Source of the DNA: Streptomyces parvulus
GTDB taxonomy: Bacteria > Actinomycetota > Actinomycetes > Streptomycetales > Streptomycetaceae
Length of the DNA: 64,000 nucleotides
Assembly (NCBI RefSeq): GCF_014648855.1
Contig: NZ_BMRX01000002.1
Span: 310,001 to 374,000, forward strand
Reading direction: 5' to 3'
Below the pieces are notes generated by a model that saw only the letters and a list, made by a program, of their open reading frames with translations, did no database searches and was not told the DNA's origin. The position numbers were made by a program, and so were the translations under genes. Every line of letters starts with the position of its first letter. The stretch's first letter is position 1. Positions 30,614 through 39,766 of this stretch are shown here, one piece after another.

Positions 30614-32550
30614 TGCCCGTGGTGGACCGGCAGCAATGGGACGTCGTCGTGGTGGGCGCGGGCGGCGCCGGGCTGCGCGCGGCCGTCGAGGCCCGCGAGC
30701 GGGGCGTCCGTACGGCCGTCATCTGCAAGTCGCTGTTCGGCAAGGCGCACACCGTGATGGCCGAGGGCGGCATCGCGGCCGCCATGGGCAACGTCAACTC
30801 CGGGGACAACTGGCAGGTCCACTTCCGCGACACCATGCGCGGCGGCAAGTTCCTCAACCAGTGGCGGATGGCCGAGCTGCACGCCCAGGAGGCGCCGCAG
30901 CGGGTCTGGGAGCTGGAGACCTGGGGCGCGCTGTTCGACCGTACCGAGGACGGCCGGATATCCCAGCGGAACTTCGGCGGGCACGAGTACCCCCGCCTCG
31001 CCCACGTCGGCGACCGCACCGGCCTGGAGCTGATCCGCACCCTTCAGCAGAAGGTCGTCTCGCTCCAGCAGGAGGACTTCCGCGAGACCGGCGACCACGA
31101 GTCCCGGCTCAGGGTCTTCCAGGAGTGCACGGTCACCCGCGTCCTCAAGGACGGCCCCCGGGTGAGCGGCGTCTTCGGCTACGAGCGCGAGACCGGCCGC
31201 TTCCTGGTGCTGGAGGCGCCCTCGGTGGTGATCGCCACCGGCGGCATCGGCAAGTCCTTCAAGGTGACGTCGAACTCCTGGGAGTACACCGGCGACGGCC
31301 ACTCCCTGGCGCTGCTGGCCGGGGCGCCCCTGCTGAACATGGAGTTCGTGCAGTTCCACCCGACCGGCATGGTCTGGCCGCCGTCGGTGAAGGGCATCCT
31401 CGTCACCGAGTCGGTGCGCGGCGACGGCGGGGTGCTCAGGAACTCGGACGGCAAGCGGTTCATGTTCGACTACGTCCCGGACGTCTTCAAGGAGAAGTAC
31501 GCCGAGTCGGAGGCGGAGGGCGACCGCTGGTACGACGACCCGGACCACAACCGCCGCCCGCCCGAACTGCTCCCCCGCGACGAGGTCGCGCGCGCGATCA
31601 ACGCCGAGGTGAAGGAGGGCCGGGGCTCCCCGCACGGCGGCGTCTTCCTGGACGTGTCGACCCGGATGCCCGCCGACGTGATCAGGCGCCGGCTGCCCTC
31701 CATGTACCACCAGTTCAAGGAGCTGGCCGACGTGGACATCACGGCCGAGGCGATGGAGGTGGGGCCCACCTGCCACTACGTGATGGGCGGCATCGCCGTC
31801 GACTCCGACACGGCCGCCGCGCGCGGGGTGCCGGGGCTGTACGCGGCCGGCGAGGTGGCCGGCGGCATGCACGGCTCCAACCGGCTGGGCGGCAACTCCC
31901 TCTCCGACCTGCTGGTCTTCGGACGCCGGGCGGGCCGGCACGCCGCCGAGCACGCGGCGGGGGGCGCGTCCGGCGCCCGTCCCCGGGTGGACGACGCCCA
32001 GGTCGACGCGGCCGCCGCGGAGGCGCTCAGGCCGTTCTCCGCCGAGACCCAGGCACCCGACGAGGGCCCGCCGGAGAACCCGTACACCCTCCACCAGGAG
32101 CTCCAGCAGACGATGAACGACCTGGTGGGCATCATCCGGCGGGAGCCGGAGATGAAGCAGGCCCTGGAGAAGCTGGCCGAGCTGCGGGTACGGGCCCGCC
32201 GGGCCGGCGTGGAGGGGCACCGGCAGTTCAACCCGGGCTGGCACCTCGCCCTGGACCTCAGGAACATGCTGCTGGTCAGCGAGTGCGTGGCCCGGGCCGC
32301 GCTGGAGCGCACCGAGTCCCGGGGCGGGCACACCCGCGAGGACCATCCGGCGATGGACCGCCGGTGGCGCGCGGCCAACCTGCTGTGCACGCTGGCCGAC
32401 CCGACGGGCGGCCTGGCCGCGACGGACCCGGAGCGCGGCCAGATCGCCCTGGAACGGCAGGCCACCGAGCCGATCCGGCCCGACCTGCTCGCCCTCTTCG
32501 AGAAGGAGGAGCTGGTGAAGTACCTCGCCGACGAGGAGCTGTCCGGATGA
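30613..32550 (+). CDS. sdhA: Succinate dehydrogenase flavoprotein subunit
   Basis: 645 residues. FAD-binding Rossmann motif VVVGAGGAGLRAAVEA at the N-terminus, the covalent-flavin His segment GKAHTVMAEGGIAAAMGN, the substrate-site FHPTGM, and the C-terminal GGMHGSNRLGGNSLSDLLVFG. Oxidises succinate to fumarate in the TCA cycle at the inner face of the membrane. Starts at the ATG overlapping the anchor gene's stop (TGATG) and overlaps sdhB by four bases (ATGA), so the three subunits are translationally coupled. Of the long Sdh1-like class. Confidence 0.93.
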   Translation: MPVVDRQQWDVVVVGAGGAGLRAAVEARERGVRTAVICKSLFGKAHTVMAEGGIAAAMGNVNSGDNWQVHFRDTMRGGKFLNQWRMAELHAQEAPQRVWELETWGALFDRTEDGRISQRNFGGHEYPRLAHVGDRTGLELIRTLQQKVVSLQQEDFRETGDHESRLRVFQECTVTRVLKDGPRVSGVFGYERETGRFLVLEAPSVVIATGGIGKSFKVTSNSWEYTGDGHSLALLAGAPLLNMEFVQFHPTGMVWPPSVKGILVTESVRGDGGVLRNSDGKRFMFDYVPDVFKEKYAESEAEGDRWYDDPDHNRRPPELLPRDEVARAINAEVKEGRGSPHGGVFLDVSTRMPADVIRRRLPSMYHQFKELADVDITAEAMEVGPTCHYVMGGIAVDSDTAAARGVPGLYAAGEVAGGMHGSNRLGGNSLSDLLVFGRRAGRHAAEHAAGGASGARPRVDDAQVDAAAAEALRPFSAETQAPDEGPPENPYTLHQELQQTMNDLVGIIRREPEMKQALEKLAELRVRARRAGVEGHRQFNPGWHLALDLRNMLLVSECVARAALERTESRGGHTREDHPAMDRRWRAANLLCTLADPTGGLAATDPERGQIALERQATEPIRPDLLALFEKEELVKYLADEELSG

Positions 32551-33314
32551 GCGCCTACGAGGCCCGCTTCAAGGTGTGGCGCGGCGACGTCGAGGGCGGC
32601 GGCCTGGAGGACTTCGCGGTCGAGGTGAACGACGGCGAGGTGGTCCTCGACATCATCCACCGCCTCCAGGCCACCCAGGCCCCGGATCTCGCCGTGCGCT
32701 GGAACTGCAAGGCGGGCAAGTGCGGTTCGTGCTCGGCCGAGGTCAACGGGCGGCCCCGGCTGCTGTGCATGACGCGGATGTCCGTCTTCACCCGCGAGGA
32801 GACCGTCACCGTCACACCGCTGCGCGCCTTCCCCGTCGTCCGCGACCTGGTGACGGACGTCGGCTTCAACTACGCCAAGGCGCGCGAGGTCCCCGCCTTC
32901 GTACCGCCCGCCGGGCTCGGGCCGGGCGAGTACCGGATGACGCAGGAGGACGTGGACCGCTCCCAGGAGTTCCGCAAGTGCATCGAGTGCTTCCTGTGCC
33001 AGGACACCTGCCACGTCGTGCGCGACCACGAGGAGAACAAGCCGGCCTTCGCGGGCCCCCGTTTCCTGATGCGCGTGGCCGAGCTGGACATGCACCCGCT
33101 GGACGCGGCCGAGGACACCGGCCTGGACCGCGGGCGCACGGCCCAGGACGAGCACGGCCTCGGCTACTGCAACATCACCAAGTGCTGTACGGAGGTCTGC
33201 CCGGAGGGCATCAGGATCACGGACAACGCGCTGATCCCGCTCAAGGAGCGGGCCGTGGACCGCAAGTACGACCCGCTGGTGTGGCTGGGGTCCAAAATCC
33301 GGCGCCGTTCCTAG
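32547..33314 (+). CDS. sdhB: Succinate dehydrogenase iron-sulfur subunit
   Basis: 255 residues. N-terminal plant-type [2Fe-2S] domain (CKAGKCGSCSAEVNGRPRLLC) and C-terminal ferredoxin domain with CIECFLCQDTCH and CNITKCCTEVCPEGI for the [4Fe-4S] and [3Fe-4S] clusters. Carries electrons from SdhA to the membrane anchor. Its stop overlaps the stop of the convergent gene in the single tetranucleotide CTAG (33311-33314), so no terminator lies between them. Confidence 0.93.
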   Translation: MSAYEARFKVWRGDVEGGGLEDFAVEVNDGEVVLDIIHRLQATQAPDLAVRWNCKAGKCGSCSAEVNGRPRLLCMTRMSVFTREETVTVTPLRAFPVVRDLVTDVGFNYAKAREVPAFVPPAGLGPGEYRMTQEDVDRSQEFRKCIECFLCQDTCHVVRDHEENKPAFAGPRFLMRVAELDMHPLDAAEDTGLDRGRTAQDEHGLGYCNITKCCTEVCPEGIRITDNALIPLKERAVDRKYDPLVWLGSKIRRRS

Positions 33315-34351
33315 CGGACCCAGCCGTCGCGGTACTCCTCCCAGTTCGTGTCCGTCGCGGCGAAGTCGATGTACGGGGCGACGCCGAAGAGGCGCCGGTC
33401 GGCGTCGGTGCGGGAGAGCCCGAGGCGGACGCCGCGCACGGCGGCGGCCACGGTCTCGGCATGGCCCCAGTGGTCGAAGTTGCTCTCGTGGTAGAAGGGC
33501 AGGCCCATCAGCAGATGGGTGGTGGGCGGCGTGACCTCCAGCGCGAGGGAGGTCTGCTGGGCCACGTAGCCGCCGTAGGTGCCCTCCAGGGGCTGCGCGG
33601 TGTCGTACGACATCACGGCGATCTGGTCGACGCGGCGGGCGACCTGCCCGAAGTACTCCTGGGACCACCACTTGGGGTGCTCGGTGAAGAGGCCGAAGAC
33701 GGAGTGCAGGGCGGGGAGCGGGTCGATCTGGTGGGCGGCGACCGAGAGTTGCGCGTCGCGGGCCCGGGTGACCTCGCGGACGTCGTCCAGGAGGGAGAGG
33801 TAGTCCCGGTCGCCCGAGTGCAGCGGCTCCAGGTCGAGGTGGACGCCGTCGTAGCCGGCGTCGAGGACCTGGCGGGCCGAGCCTACGACGGCGGCGCGGG
33901 TGCCGGCGTCGGCCAGGCGCATGCCGTCCGGGCCCTCGGTGGCGAGGACGTCGCCGAGGAAGGCCTGGACGCGGACGCCGGGCAGGTCGCGGTGGACGGT
34001 GTCGATCAGCCAGCGGGCTTTGGGATACAGCGACTTCGGCAGGGTGCCGTCGTGCTCCATCGGGCCGGTGTGGACGTACAGGTCGCGGATGCCGGTCGTC
34101 CTGACGCGGAGCGCGAAGGCGGCGAGGTCGGCGTCGTCCTTGCGGCCGTCCACCCAGGCGTGGCCGAGCCAGATCGCGTCGCGGTTCCTCGTGTACGTGC
34201 CGTCGGCGGGGTCGCCGGTGTAGTTGACGCGCAGGGCGGTCAGCGCGGTGAGGAGGGGGACGAGCAGCACCAGGGGGACGGCGAGGGCGAGGCGCCGGAG
34301 CCACCTCTTCCGTCTCTTGCCGCCCGCCGCCTTCGGTTCACTCTGTTCCAC
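33311..34351 (-). CDS. Membrane-anchored GH18-like protein
   Basis: 346 residues. A basic N-terminus (KRRKRWLRRL) precedes one hydrophobic helix (ALAVPLVLLVPLLTALTALRV), so the protein is exported and tethered. The remainder looks like a TIM barrel; DAGYDGVHLDLEPLHSGD resembles the DGxDxDxE strand of family-18 chitinases, and QIAVMSYDTA matches the MxYD strand, but the third Asp position differs, so hydrolase activity is uncertain. The substrate is unknown. A conserved hypothetical of Streptomyces as far as I recognise it. Confidence 0.7.
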   Translation of the reverse strand: MEQSEPKAAGGKRRKRWLRRLALAVPLVLLVPLLTALTALRVNYTGDPADGTYTRNRDAIWLGHAWVDGRKDDADLAAFALRVRTTGIRDLYVHTGPMEHDGTLPKSLYPKARWLIDTVHRDLPGVRVQAFLGDVLATEGPDGMRLADAGTRAAVVGSARQVLDAGYDGVHLDLEPLHSGDRDYLSLLDDVREVTRARDAQLSVAAHQIDPLPALHSVFGLFTEHPKWWSQEYFGQVARRVDQIAVMSYDTAQPLEGTYGGYVAQQTSLALEVTPPTTHLLMGLPFYHESNFDHWGHAETVAAAVRGVRLGLSRTDADRRLFGVAPYIDFAATDTNWEEYRDGWVR

Positions 34352-34448
34352 CGGGGTCCCCTCCCTGCGGAGCGCGATCGCTCCCGACGTGTCGCCTCCG
34401 GGGACGACTCGAACCGGTGTTCCGGTTGCGGTCGGGGGGACGCCCGGG

Positions 34449-37031
34449 TCAGAACAGGCTCAGCAGCGCCTCCGCCGGGTCCGTGAGCGGGGTGTCACCG
34501 CCGGGCAGCGGCAGTTCGAACCAGACCGTCTTGCCGCGCGGCGTCCGGCGTGAGCCCCAGGCCGCGCTGAGCAGCCCGACCAGTTGCAGGCCGCGGCCGC
34601 CCTCGTCGGTGTCCCGGGCGCGGCGCCTGCGGGGCTGGACCAGGCCGGAGTCCCAGACCTCGCAGACCAGGGTGCGGTCGAGCAGGAGGCGGAGCCTGAT
34701 CTCGCCCTCGCCGTAGCGAAGCGCGTTGGTGACGAGTTCGCTGACCAGCAGCTCCGTCGTGTCGACCAGCGGTTCCATGTCCCAGTCGAGCAGCTGGCGG
34801 CGGGCGTACTCCCGGGCCCGGCCCACGCTTCGGGGCTCGCGGGGCAGGGTCCAGTCGCCGACGGACTCCGTGGGCAGGCCCTGGACGCGGGCCATCAGCA
34901 GGGCGATGTCGTCCTCGCCGTGGTGGCTGTCGAGGGTGTTGAGGACCTGGTCGCAGACGTCCTCCAGGGGCCGGGTGGGGTCGGTGAGCGCGCCCACGAA
35001 GGCCTGGAGCCCCTCGTCGAGGGGGTGGTCGCGGCTCTCCACCAGGCCGTCGGTGTAGAGGGCGAGGAGGGCGCCCTCGGGCAGTTCGACCTCGACCTCC
35101 TCGAAGGGCTCCCCGCCGACGCCGAGCGGCAGGCCGGGCGGCACGTCCAGCATCAGCGCGGACTCGCCGGGCTCGACCAGGACGGGCGGCAGATGGCCGG
35201 CGTTGGCGAAGGTGCAGCGCCGGGTCACCGAGTCGTAGACGGCGTACACGCAGGTCGCCAGGTACACCTCGGAGAGGTCGGCCTCGCGGGGGCGGCGGGC
35301 GGCCCGGGTGGCCTGCTGGACGCCTCCCGGGGCACCGAGTCCGCGGGCGATCTCGTCCAGCTGGGAGAGGACCTCCGCCGGTTCGAGGTCGAGCTGGGCC
35401 AGGGTGCGGACGGCGGTGCGCAGTTCGCCCATCGCGACGGCCGCGCGCAGGCCGCGGCCCATGACGTCGCCGACGACCAGCGCGGTGCGGTGGCCGGGGA
35501 GTTCGATGACGTCGAACCAGTCGCCGCCGACCTCGCTGGCCCGGCCGGTCGCCGCTTCGCCGGGCAGGTAGCGGCAGGCGATGTCGAGCCCGGAGGCCTC
35601 GGGGTCACCGGGCGGCAGGAGTGAGCGCTGCAGTATCAGCGCCCGCTCGTGCTCACGCCGGTAGAGGCGGGCGTTGTCGATGCAGACGGCGGCGCGCGCG
35701 GCCAGTTCCACGGCGAGGTCGCGGTCCCGGTCGCCGAAGGGCTCGCTGCCCTTGGTGCGGGCGAACTGGGCGAGGCCGACGACCGTGTCGTGGGCGACCA
35801 TCGGCACGGCGAGGGTGGACTGGACGAGGCTGCCGTCCTCGGCGGGGACGGTGCGCGGGCGGGCGGTGCGCAGGGCGTCCGCGCACGGCGAGTTGAAGGG
35901 GTAGTGGTGGACGGCGCCGAGCTGGACGCGCTCGCCGGCGCCGTGCAGGGGCGCGTCGGAGACGGCGCTGGAGTAGGCGACGCGGCGCAGCTCCGCGCTG
36001 CCGTCGGCGAGGCCGGGCGGGGTCTCGTCGCCCACCAGGAGGCCCTGGTAGAGGTCGACGGTGGCCAGGTCGCAGAAGCCGGGGACGACGACGTCGAGGA
36101 GTTCGCGGGCGGTGGTCTCCAGGTCGAGGGAGTTGCCGATGCGGGCACCGGCCTCGTTGAGCAGGGCGAGGTTGCGCCGGGCGGCGGCGGCCTCGCGGGC
36201 GGCGGCGCGGCGGGCGGTGATGTCCGTCCCGAGCCAGGCGACGCCGATGGGGCGGCCGGAACCGCTGTGCACGCGGTAGAGGTTGACCGACCAGTGGCGG
36301 CGTTCCTCCGTCCCCGGCACGAACCCCGTGACGTGCATGTCCGTGATCGACTCGCCGCTCTCCAGGACCCGGCGCAGGGTCGCGGAGACCCGGTCGGCCT
36401 CGGCCCGGGGCAGGTAGTCGTGGACGCCCTTGCCGCGGTGGTCGTCCGGCGTGCCGCCGAAGGTGGAGGCGAACCGCTGGTTGGCGCGGCGCACCCGGAG
36501 GTCGGGGTCGATCAGCAGGAAGCCGAACGGAGACTGGCCGAAAATGGCCTGCGAGGCGGCGAGATCGGTCTCGATGCTGCGCAGGACGCGCACGTCCACG
36601 ACGATGCAGACGGCGGCCTTCTCCCCGTCCTCGGTGCGTGTCGGCATGACGTACACCTCGGCGAGGCCGCGCGTCCCGCGGCCGGTCCGGTGGCCGGTGC
36701 CGTCGTCCGGCGCGCGGAAGGGGACCACGCCGGTCCACTCCCGGCCGTCGAGGATCTCGGCCATCTTGCGCTGGCCGCGCTCGCGCAGGTCCGGGTCGAT
36801 GAAGGCGTCGATGGGGTCGGTGCCGACGGCGTGCTCGGCGGGGATGCCGAGCAGTTGCTCCGCGCGCAGGCTCCACTGGTCGACGAGTCCGTCGGGGCCG
36901 ATCGAGAAGGAGGCGACCTTGATGTAGTCGTAGATGGAGCCGGGCGGGCTGCTCTGCCACACCGCGTCACCGAGTGGCGCGTCTGCCGACGGGCCCTCCG
37001 ACTCCGTGGGCCTCGCTGGTATCTCGCTCAC
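34449..37031 (-). CDS. PAS-PAS-GAF-SpoIIE phosphatase with anti-sigma-like kinase domain
   Basis: 860 residues. Two PAS domains (about 33-155 and 160-275), a GAF domain (about 285-460), a SpoIIE/PP2C phosphatase (about 480-695; EVGGDWFDVIEL, VVGDVMGRG, HGEDDIALL) and a C-terminal HATPase (about 710-845; ELVTNALRYGEGE, DEGGRGLQLV). The combination dephosphorylates anti-anti-sigma proteins and may also bind them, linking signals sensed by PAS/GAF to sigma-B-type regulation. The GTG at 37031 follows GGAGGGG (37041-37047) at ideal distance; the longer frame upstream is rejected. No membrane helix, so it is cytosolic. A stand-alone HATPase gene lies 210 bases upstream. Confidence 0.88.
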   Translation of the reverse strand: MSEIPARPTESEGPSADAPLGDAVWQSSPPGSIYDYIKVASFSIGPDGLVDQWSLRAEQLLGIPAEHAVGTDPIDAFIDPDLRERGQRKMAEILDGREWTGVVPFRAPDDGTGHRTGRGTRGLAEVYVMPTRTEDGEKAAVCIVVDVRVLRSIETDLAASQAIFGQSPFGFLLIDPDLRVRRANQRFASTFGGTPDDHRGKGVHDYLPRAEADRVSATLRRVLESGESITDMHVTGFVPGTEERRHWSVNLYRVHSGSGRPIGVAWLGTDITARRAAAREAAAARRNLALLNEAGARIGNSLDLETTARELLDVVVPGFCDLATVDLYQGLLVGDETPPGLADGSAELRRVAYSSAVSDAPLHGAGERVQLGAVHHYPFNSPCADALRTARPRTVPAEDGSLVQSTLAVPMVAHDTVVGLAQFARTKGSEPFGDRDRDLAVELAARAAVCIDNARLYRREHERALILQRSLLPPGDPEASGLDIACRYLPGEAATGRASEVGGDWFDVIELPGHRTALVVGDVMGRGLRAAVAMGELRTAVRTLAQLDLEPAEVLSQLDEIARGLGAPGGVQQATRAARRPREADLSEVYLATCVYAVYDSVTRRCTFANAGHLPPVLVEPGESALMLDVPPGLPLGVGGEPFEEVEVELPEGALLALYTDGLVESRDHPLDEGLQAFVGALTDPTRPLEDVCDQVLNTLDSHHGEDDIALLMARVQGLPTESVGDWTLPREPRSVGRAREYARRQLLDWDMEPLVDTTELLVSELVTNALRYGEGEIRLRLLLDRTLVCEVWDSGLVQPRRRRARDTDEGGRGLQLVGLLSAAWGSRRTPRGKTVWFELPLPGGDTPLTDPAEALLSLF

Positions 37032-37240
37032 GCGAACCGTCCCCTCCAGCTCACCGCGTCCGGCACCGGTCACCAAAGGCGGCTGCCCGCAGTATCCAGC
37101 ACTACGGCGCCGCACAACACGGTGTTCACGATCACAGCACGGTCCCGATGGTTTTCGGTCCGGACCGTGCCAATACTTCCAGTCTTCTAACCAGCGGACA
37201 CGGCATCGAATCACGCAGTCCGGCAACTACCGCCGCTCCG

Positions 37241-37651
37241 TCATCCCGGGAGCACGAGTTCGAACCAGACCGTCTTGCCCGCCTCCCCGGCCCGGGTGCC
37301 CCAGCGGTGTACGGAGGACGCCACCAACTGGAGTCCGCGGCCGTCCTCGTCCTCGGGACGGGCGACGCGTGCGCGGGGCGGGTCGGGCAGCGGGTCGGAG
37401 ACCTCCACCAGCAGGATCCCGGGCGGCGCGGCGGGGCGGCGCAGCAGGCGGACGCCGATGGGGCCGGTGGCGTGCCGCAGGGCGTTGGTCACGAGTTCGC
37501 TGACCAGCAGGGCGGTGAGGTCGCTGACACCGTCGAGCCCCCACGCCCGCAACGCGCCGCGGACCTGGGCGCGAGCGGTCCGCACGGCGTCCGGCACCGC
37601 GGGAAAGACCCACTCGGCACGGCCGCCCTCGCTGTCGATCACGCCGCTCAC
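37241..37651 (-). CDS. Stand-alone RsbW-like ATP-binding protein
   Basis: 136 residues, a GHKL ATPase of the anti-sigma/serine-kinase type. N-box LVSELVTNALRHATGP and G-box DEDGRGLQLV are intact, and the layout is nearly the same as the C-terminal domain of the phosphatase downstream. Streptomyces have dozens of such proteins, few with known partners. GTG start at 37651. The pairing with the SpoIIE-type phosphatase suggests they address the same anti-anti-sigma factor (inference). Confidence 0.82.
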   Translation of the reverse strand: MSGVIDSEGGRAEWVFPAVPDAVRTARAQVRGALRAWGLDGVSDLTALLVSELVTNALRHATGPIGVRLLRRPAAPPGILLVEVSDPLPDPPRARVARPEDEDGRGLQLVASSVHRWGTRAGEAGKTVWFELVLPG

Positions 37652-37787
37652 TTCCCGGCCGGCGATCCCCCACCCATGTCCGCTTTCATGGGGTTAATGG
37701 GCACATACCCGGGATTCAGGGCTCGGTACCGCCCAGGAGGGCGCACTGTGGCACCGGCGGCGCGCGGGGGCGCTCACCACCGCCCGT

Positions 37788-38210
37788 TCACGCACCCCGT
37801 GCGTCCGCCGTGTCCATTCCGAGGTGCGCGAGCGCCTGCCGGAGCGCCGGTACGTCCTGGTCGAGCCAGGGCACGTCCCAGATCCGGGCGGGGGTCAGCC
37901 AGCGCAGGGCGTCGTGGTCCTCGAGCGGTGCGGGGGCGGGGGAACCGGGGAGCAGCCGCGCGGTCCATACATGCAGGGCGAAGGGTGGTCTCAGGGGCCA
38001 TTGTCCCGGGACGCGCTCACCGGCCTCGGCCGCGACGCCCAGTTCCTCGCGCAGTTCGCGTACGAGGGCGGCCTCGGGCGCCTCGCCCGGTTCGACCTTT
38101 CCGCCGGGCAGCTCCCAGCGACCGGCGAGGTCCGCCGGTGCGCTGCGGCGCGCGGCGAGCAGGCGTCCGCCGTCGACCAGGGCGGCGCCCACCACGATCC
38201 GTTCCGTCAT
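37788..38210 (-). CDS. NUDIX hydrolase, MutT-like
   Basis: 140 residues. The Nudix box [20 protein letters not shown] followed by ELGV is complete (GX5EX7REUXEEXGU). The start [22 protein letters not shown] and [11 protein letters not shown] fit the MutT/CTP pyrophosphohydrolase group, which cleans oxidised or non-canonical nucleoside triphosphates; the exact substrate cannot be read from sequence. No Shine-Dalgarno sequence is visible; TAGGCT ends seven bases before the ATG, suggesting a leaderless message. Confidence 0.85.
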   Translation of the reverse strand: MTERIVVGAALVDGGRLLAARRSAPADLAGRWELPGGKVEPGEAPEAALVRELREELGVAAEAGERVPGQWPLRPPFALHVWTARLLPGSPAPAPLEDHDALRWLTPARIWDVPWLDQDVPALRQALAHLGMDTADARGA

Positions 38211-38217
38211 GGTCCGG

Positions 38218-38223
38218 AGCCTA
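38218..38223 (-). promoter_or_regulatory. -10 element of NUDIX gene
   Basis: TAGGCT on the minus strand, separated by CCGGACC from the ATG at 38210, so the transcript would start at or next to the start codon. Confidence 0.45.
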
Positions 38224-38267
38224 CGGGCCGCCGGGCGGGCTCGCGGGCCCGGGCGGCCGGGGCCCGG

Positions 38268-38459
38268 TCAGTCCGTCGCGCCCTTTCCGTTGGCGCCGAG
38301 CCGCTCGACCCAGTAGAGCTGCTTGTGGCCGCGGCCGTCGAGGGTGTCGGCGATCTCCTGGGCCTCGGCCCGGGTCGCGTACCTGCCCACGCGGTAGCGA
38401 TTGCCGTTGTCGTCCTGCCGGAAGACCAGCCAGGGAAGAGTGACCGTGCCGTCGTTCAT
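38268..38459 (-). CDS. Single-domain SPOR-like small protein
   Basis: 63 residues. The whole chain looks like one SPOR repeat (FRQDDNGNRYRVGRYATRAEAQEIADTLDGRGHKQLYWVERL). SPOR domains normally bind denuded peptidoglycan outside the membrane, but this protein has no signal peptide or membrane helix, so either it is cytosolic or the resemblance reflects fold only. GGAGGGG lies before the ATG at 38459. Confidence 0.7.
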   Translation of the reverse strand: MNDGTVTLPWLVFRQDDNGNRYRVGRYATRAEAQEIADTLDGRGHKQLYWVERLGANGKGATD

Positions 38460-38866
38460 CGCGCCCCTCCACTTCCCGCCCGCGGCCCGAGCCGCGCCCC
38501 GCCCGCCAAGGAAACCCCGATCCGCATATGCCCGAGCCTACGCCCAACCTTCACGGAGCGAATACGGCTTTGCACAAAGAGGTACGCAACCAGCCAGAAC
38601 GCAGGGGGCGCACGATGCGGGACGCGCCCTCGCCGCACCCTGATGCTTCCGGTCGCAGGCATGCGGGGGCCGACGGAGGCCACCTGCGGGAACGACCGGA
38701 ATGACCGGATTCAGACGTGAGGCCCGGGGCACGCCCGGACGGCGGGAGGGACCGTCGGCACGGAGAAAGGGGCGCGGGAGGCGCACGGGAGGCGTGCGCC
38801 ATCTCACACCCCTGAGGACGCCTCAACACCCCCGGCGGCGCCGGGGGTTGGCGGCGGGCGCGCTCG
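38460..38866. other. Intergenic region, no gene supported
   Basis: 407 bases between two minus-strand genes. Open frames in it have no ribosome-binding site or protein-like composition. The part near 38540-38600 is less GC-rich and could carry the promoter of the small SPOR-like gene. The only clear element is the hairpin at 38828-38848. Confidence 0.5.
38828..38848 (-). terminator. Hairpin after GntR gene
   Basis: Perfect nine-base arms ACCCCCGGC (38828-38836) and GCCGGGGGT (38840-38848) with a three-base loop, about 18 bases past the end of the minus-strand GntR gene at 38867. Confidence 0.65.
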
Positions 38867-39619
38867 CTACCTCACCGGCAAGTGATAGGCGACCCGGTAC
38901 CGGTCGGCGGGGACGACGACCTCGGCGGTCTCCACCGCGCGGCCGGACGCGTAGAACGTGCGCTGGACGACCAGGACCACGTGGCCGGGGACACCGCCGA
39001 GGGCGAGCAGCTCCTCGGCCAGGCCGGGGCGGGCGCCGACCTCCTCCGTGACGTTGTCGACGACGACGTCGATGGCGGCCATCCGCTCGACGACGCCCAT
39101 GCCGCCGAGCGGCCCCTCCTCGGGCAGCATCACCGGGGTGCGGCCGGTGAGGTCCAGCGGCTCCCACGAGGTGGAGAGCATCATGGCCTCGCCGGCCTCC
39201 CGGAACACGTACCGCGTGCACATCACGCGGTCGCCCGGCTTGATGGCGAGGCGCTCGGCGACCGCCACGCTCGCCTCGGCCTGCTCGCTGCGCGACTCCC
39301 AGGTGCCGTGCGCGTCGCCGTCGGCCTGCTCCTGGCGGAAGGGGGTGGCGCCGCCGGCCGGCCGGTACCCGGAGCGGGCGACCCGGCGGGGCACGGGGCG
39401 CTCGCGCACATAGGTGCCGGAGCCGGAGCGGCCCTCGACCAGACCCTCGGCCATCAGCACCTTGCGGGCCTCCAGGGCGACGGTGTCGGAGACGCCGTAC
39501 TCCTCTCGGATCCGCGCCTGTGAGGGAAGGCGGGTATGGGGCGGCAGCAGGCCGTCGGCGATCTTCTTACGGAGATCACCCGCAACACGCAGATACGCCG
39601 GCTGCTCACCGAATGTCAC
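38867..39619 (-). CDS. GntR/HutC-family transcriptional regulator
   Basis: 250 residues. N-terminal winged helix (about 5-75: AYLRVAGDLRKKIADGLLPPHTRLPSQARIREEYGVSD... GLVEGRSGSGTYV) and C-terminal UTRA effector domain (about 95-245), as in the HutC subfamily whose ligands are often small metabolites or sugars. GTG start at 39619 with GGGAG upstream. Its own upstream region contains two TTGTAC motifs. Neighbours give no target; it may regulate itself or distant genes. Confidence 0.85.
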   Translation of the reverse strand: MTFGEQPAYLRVAGDLRKKIADGLLPPHTRLPSQARIREEYGVSDTVALEARKVLMAEGLVEGRSGSGTYVRERPVPRRVARSGYRPAGGATPFRQEQADGDAHGTWESRSEQAEASVAVAERLAIKPGDRVMCTRYVFREAGEAMMLSTSWEPLDLTGRTPVMLPEEGPLGGMGVVERMAAIDVVVDNVTEEVGARPGLAEELLALGGVPGHVVLVVQRTFYASGRAVETAEVVVPADRYRVAYHLPVR

Positions 39620-39636
39620 TGGCCGCTCCCATCAGG

Positions 39637-39720
39637 TTGTACAGACAGCAACAGCGTGGCAACCGTAGGTTGGGCCAGGCAAGCAAAGGCCAGAGAATCA
39701 CTCGATGTGATGACTTGTAC
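39637..39720 (-). promoter_or_regulatory. Possible GntR operator region
   Basis: TTGTAC occurs at 39637-39642 (within GGTTGTACAGAC) and again at 39715-39720 (within GACTTGTACCGC), both upstream of the GntR start, in a stretch less GC-rich than its surroundings. Possible autoregulatory sites; weak evidence. Confidence 0.3.
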
Positions 39721-39766
39721 CGCCCGAGGGCTTTACGCAGGCACTTTCTCCCCGTTATAGAAGCGA

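Noticed and set aside
29777..33314. Fumarate reductase rather than succinate dehydrogenase
   Set aside because: SdhA and SdhB motifs are shared by both enzymes, but the long single anchor resembling Rv0249c and the aerobic host favour succinate dehydrogenase; the reverse activity cannot be excluded from sequence.
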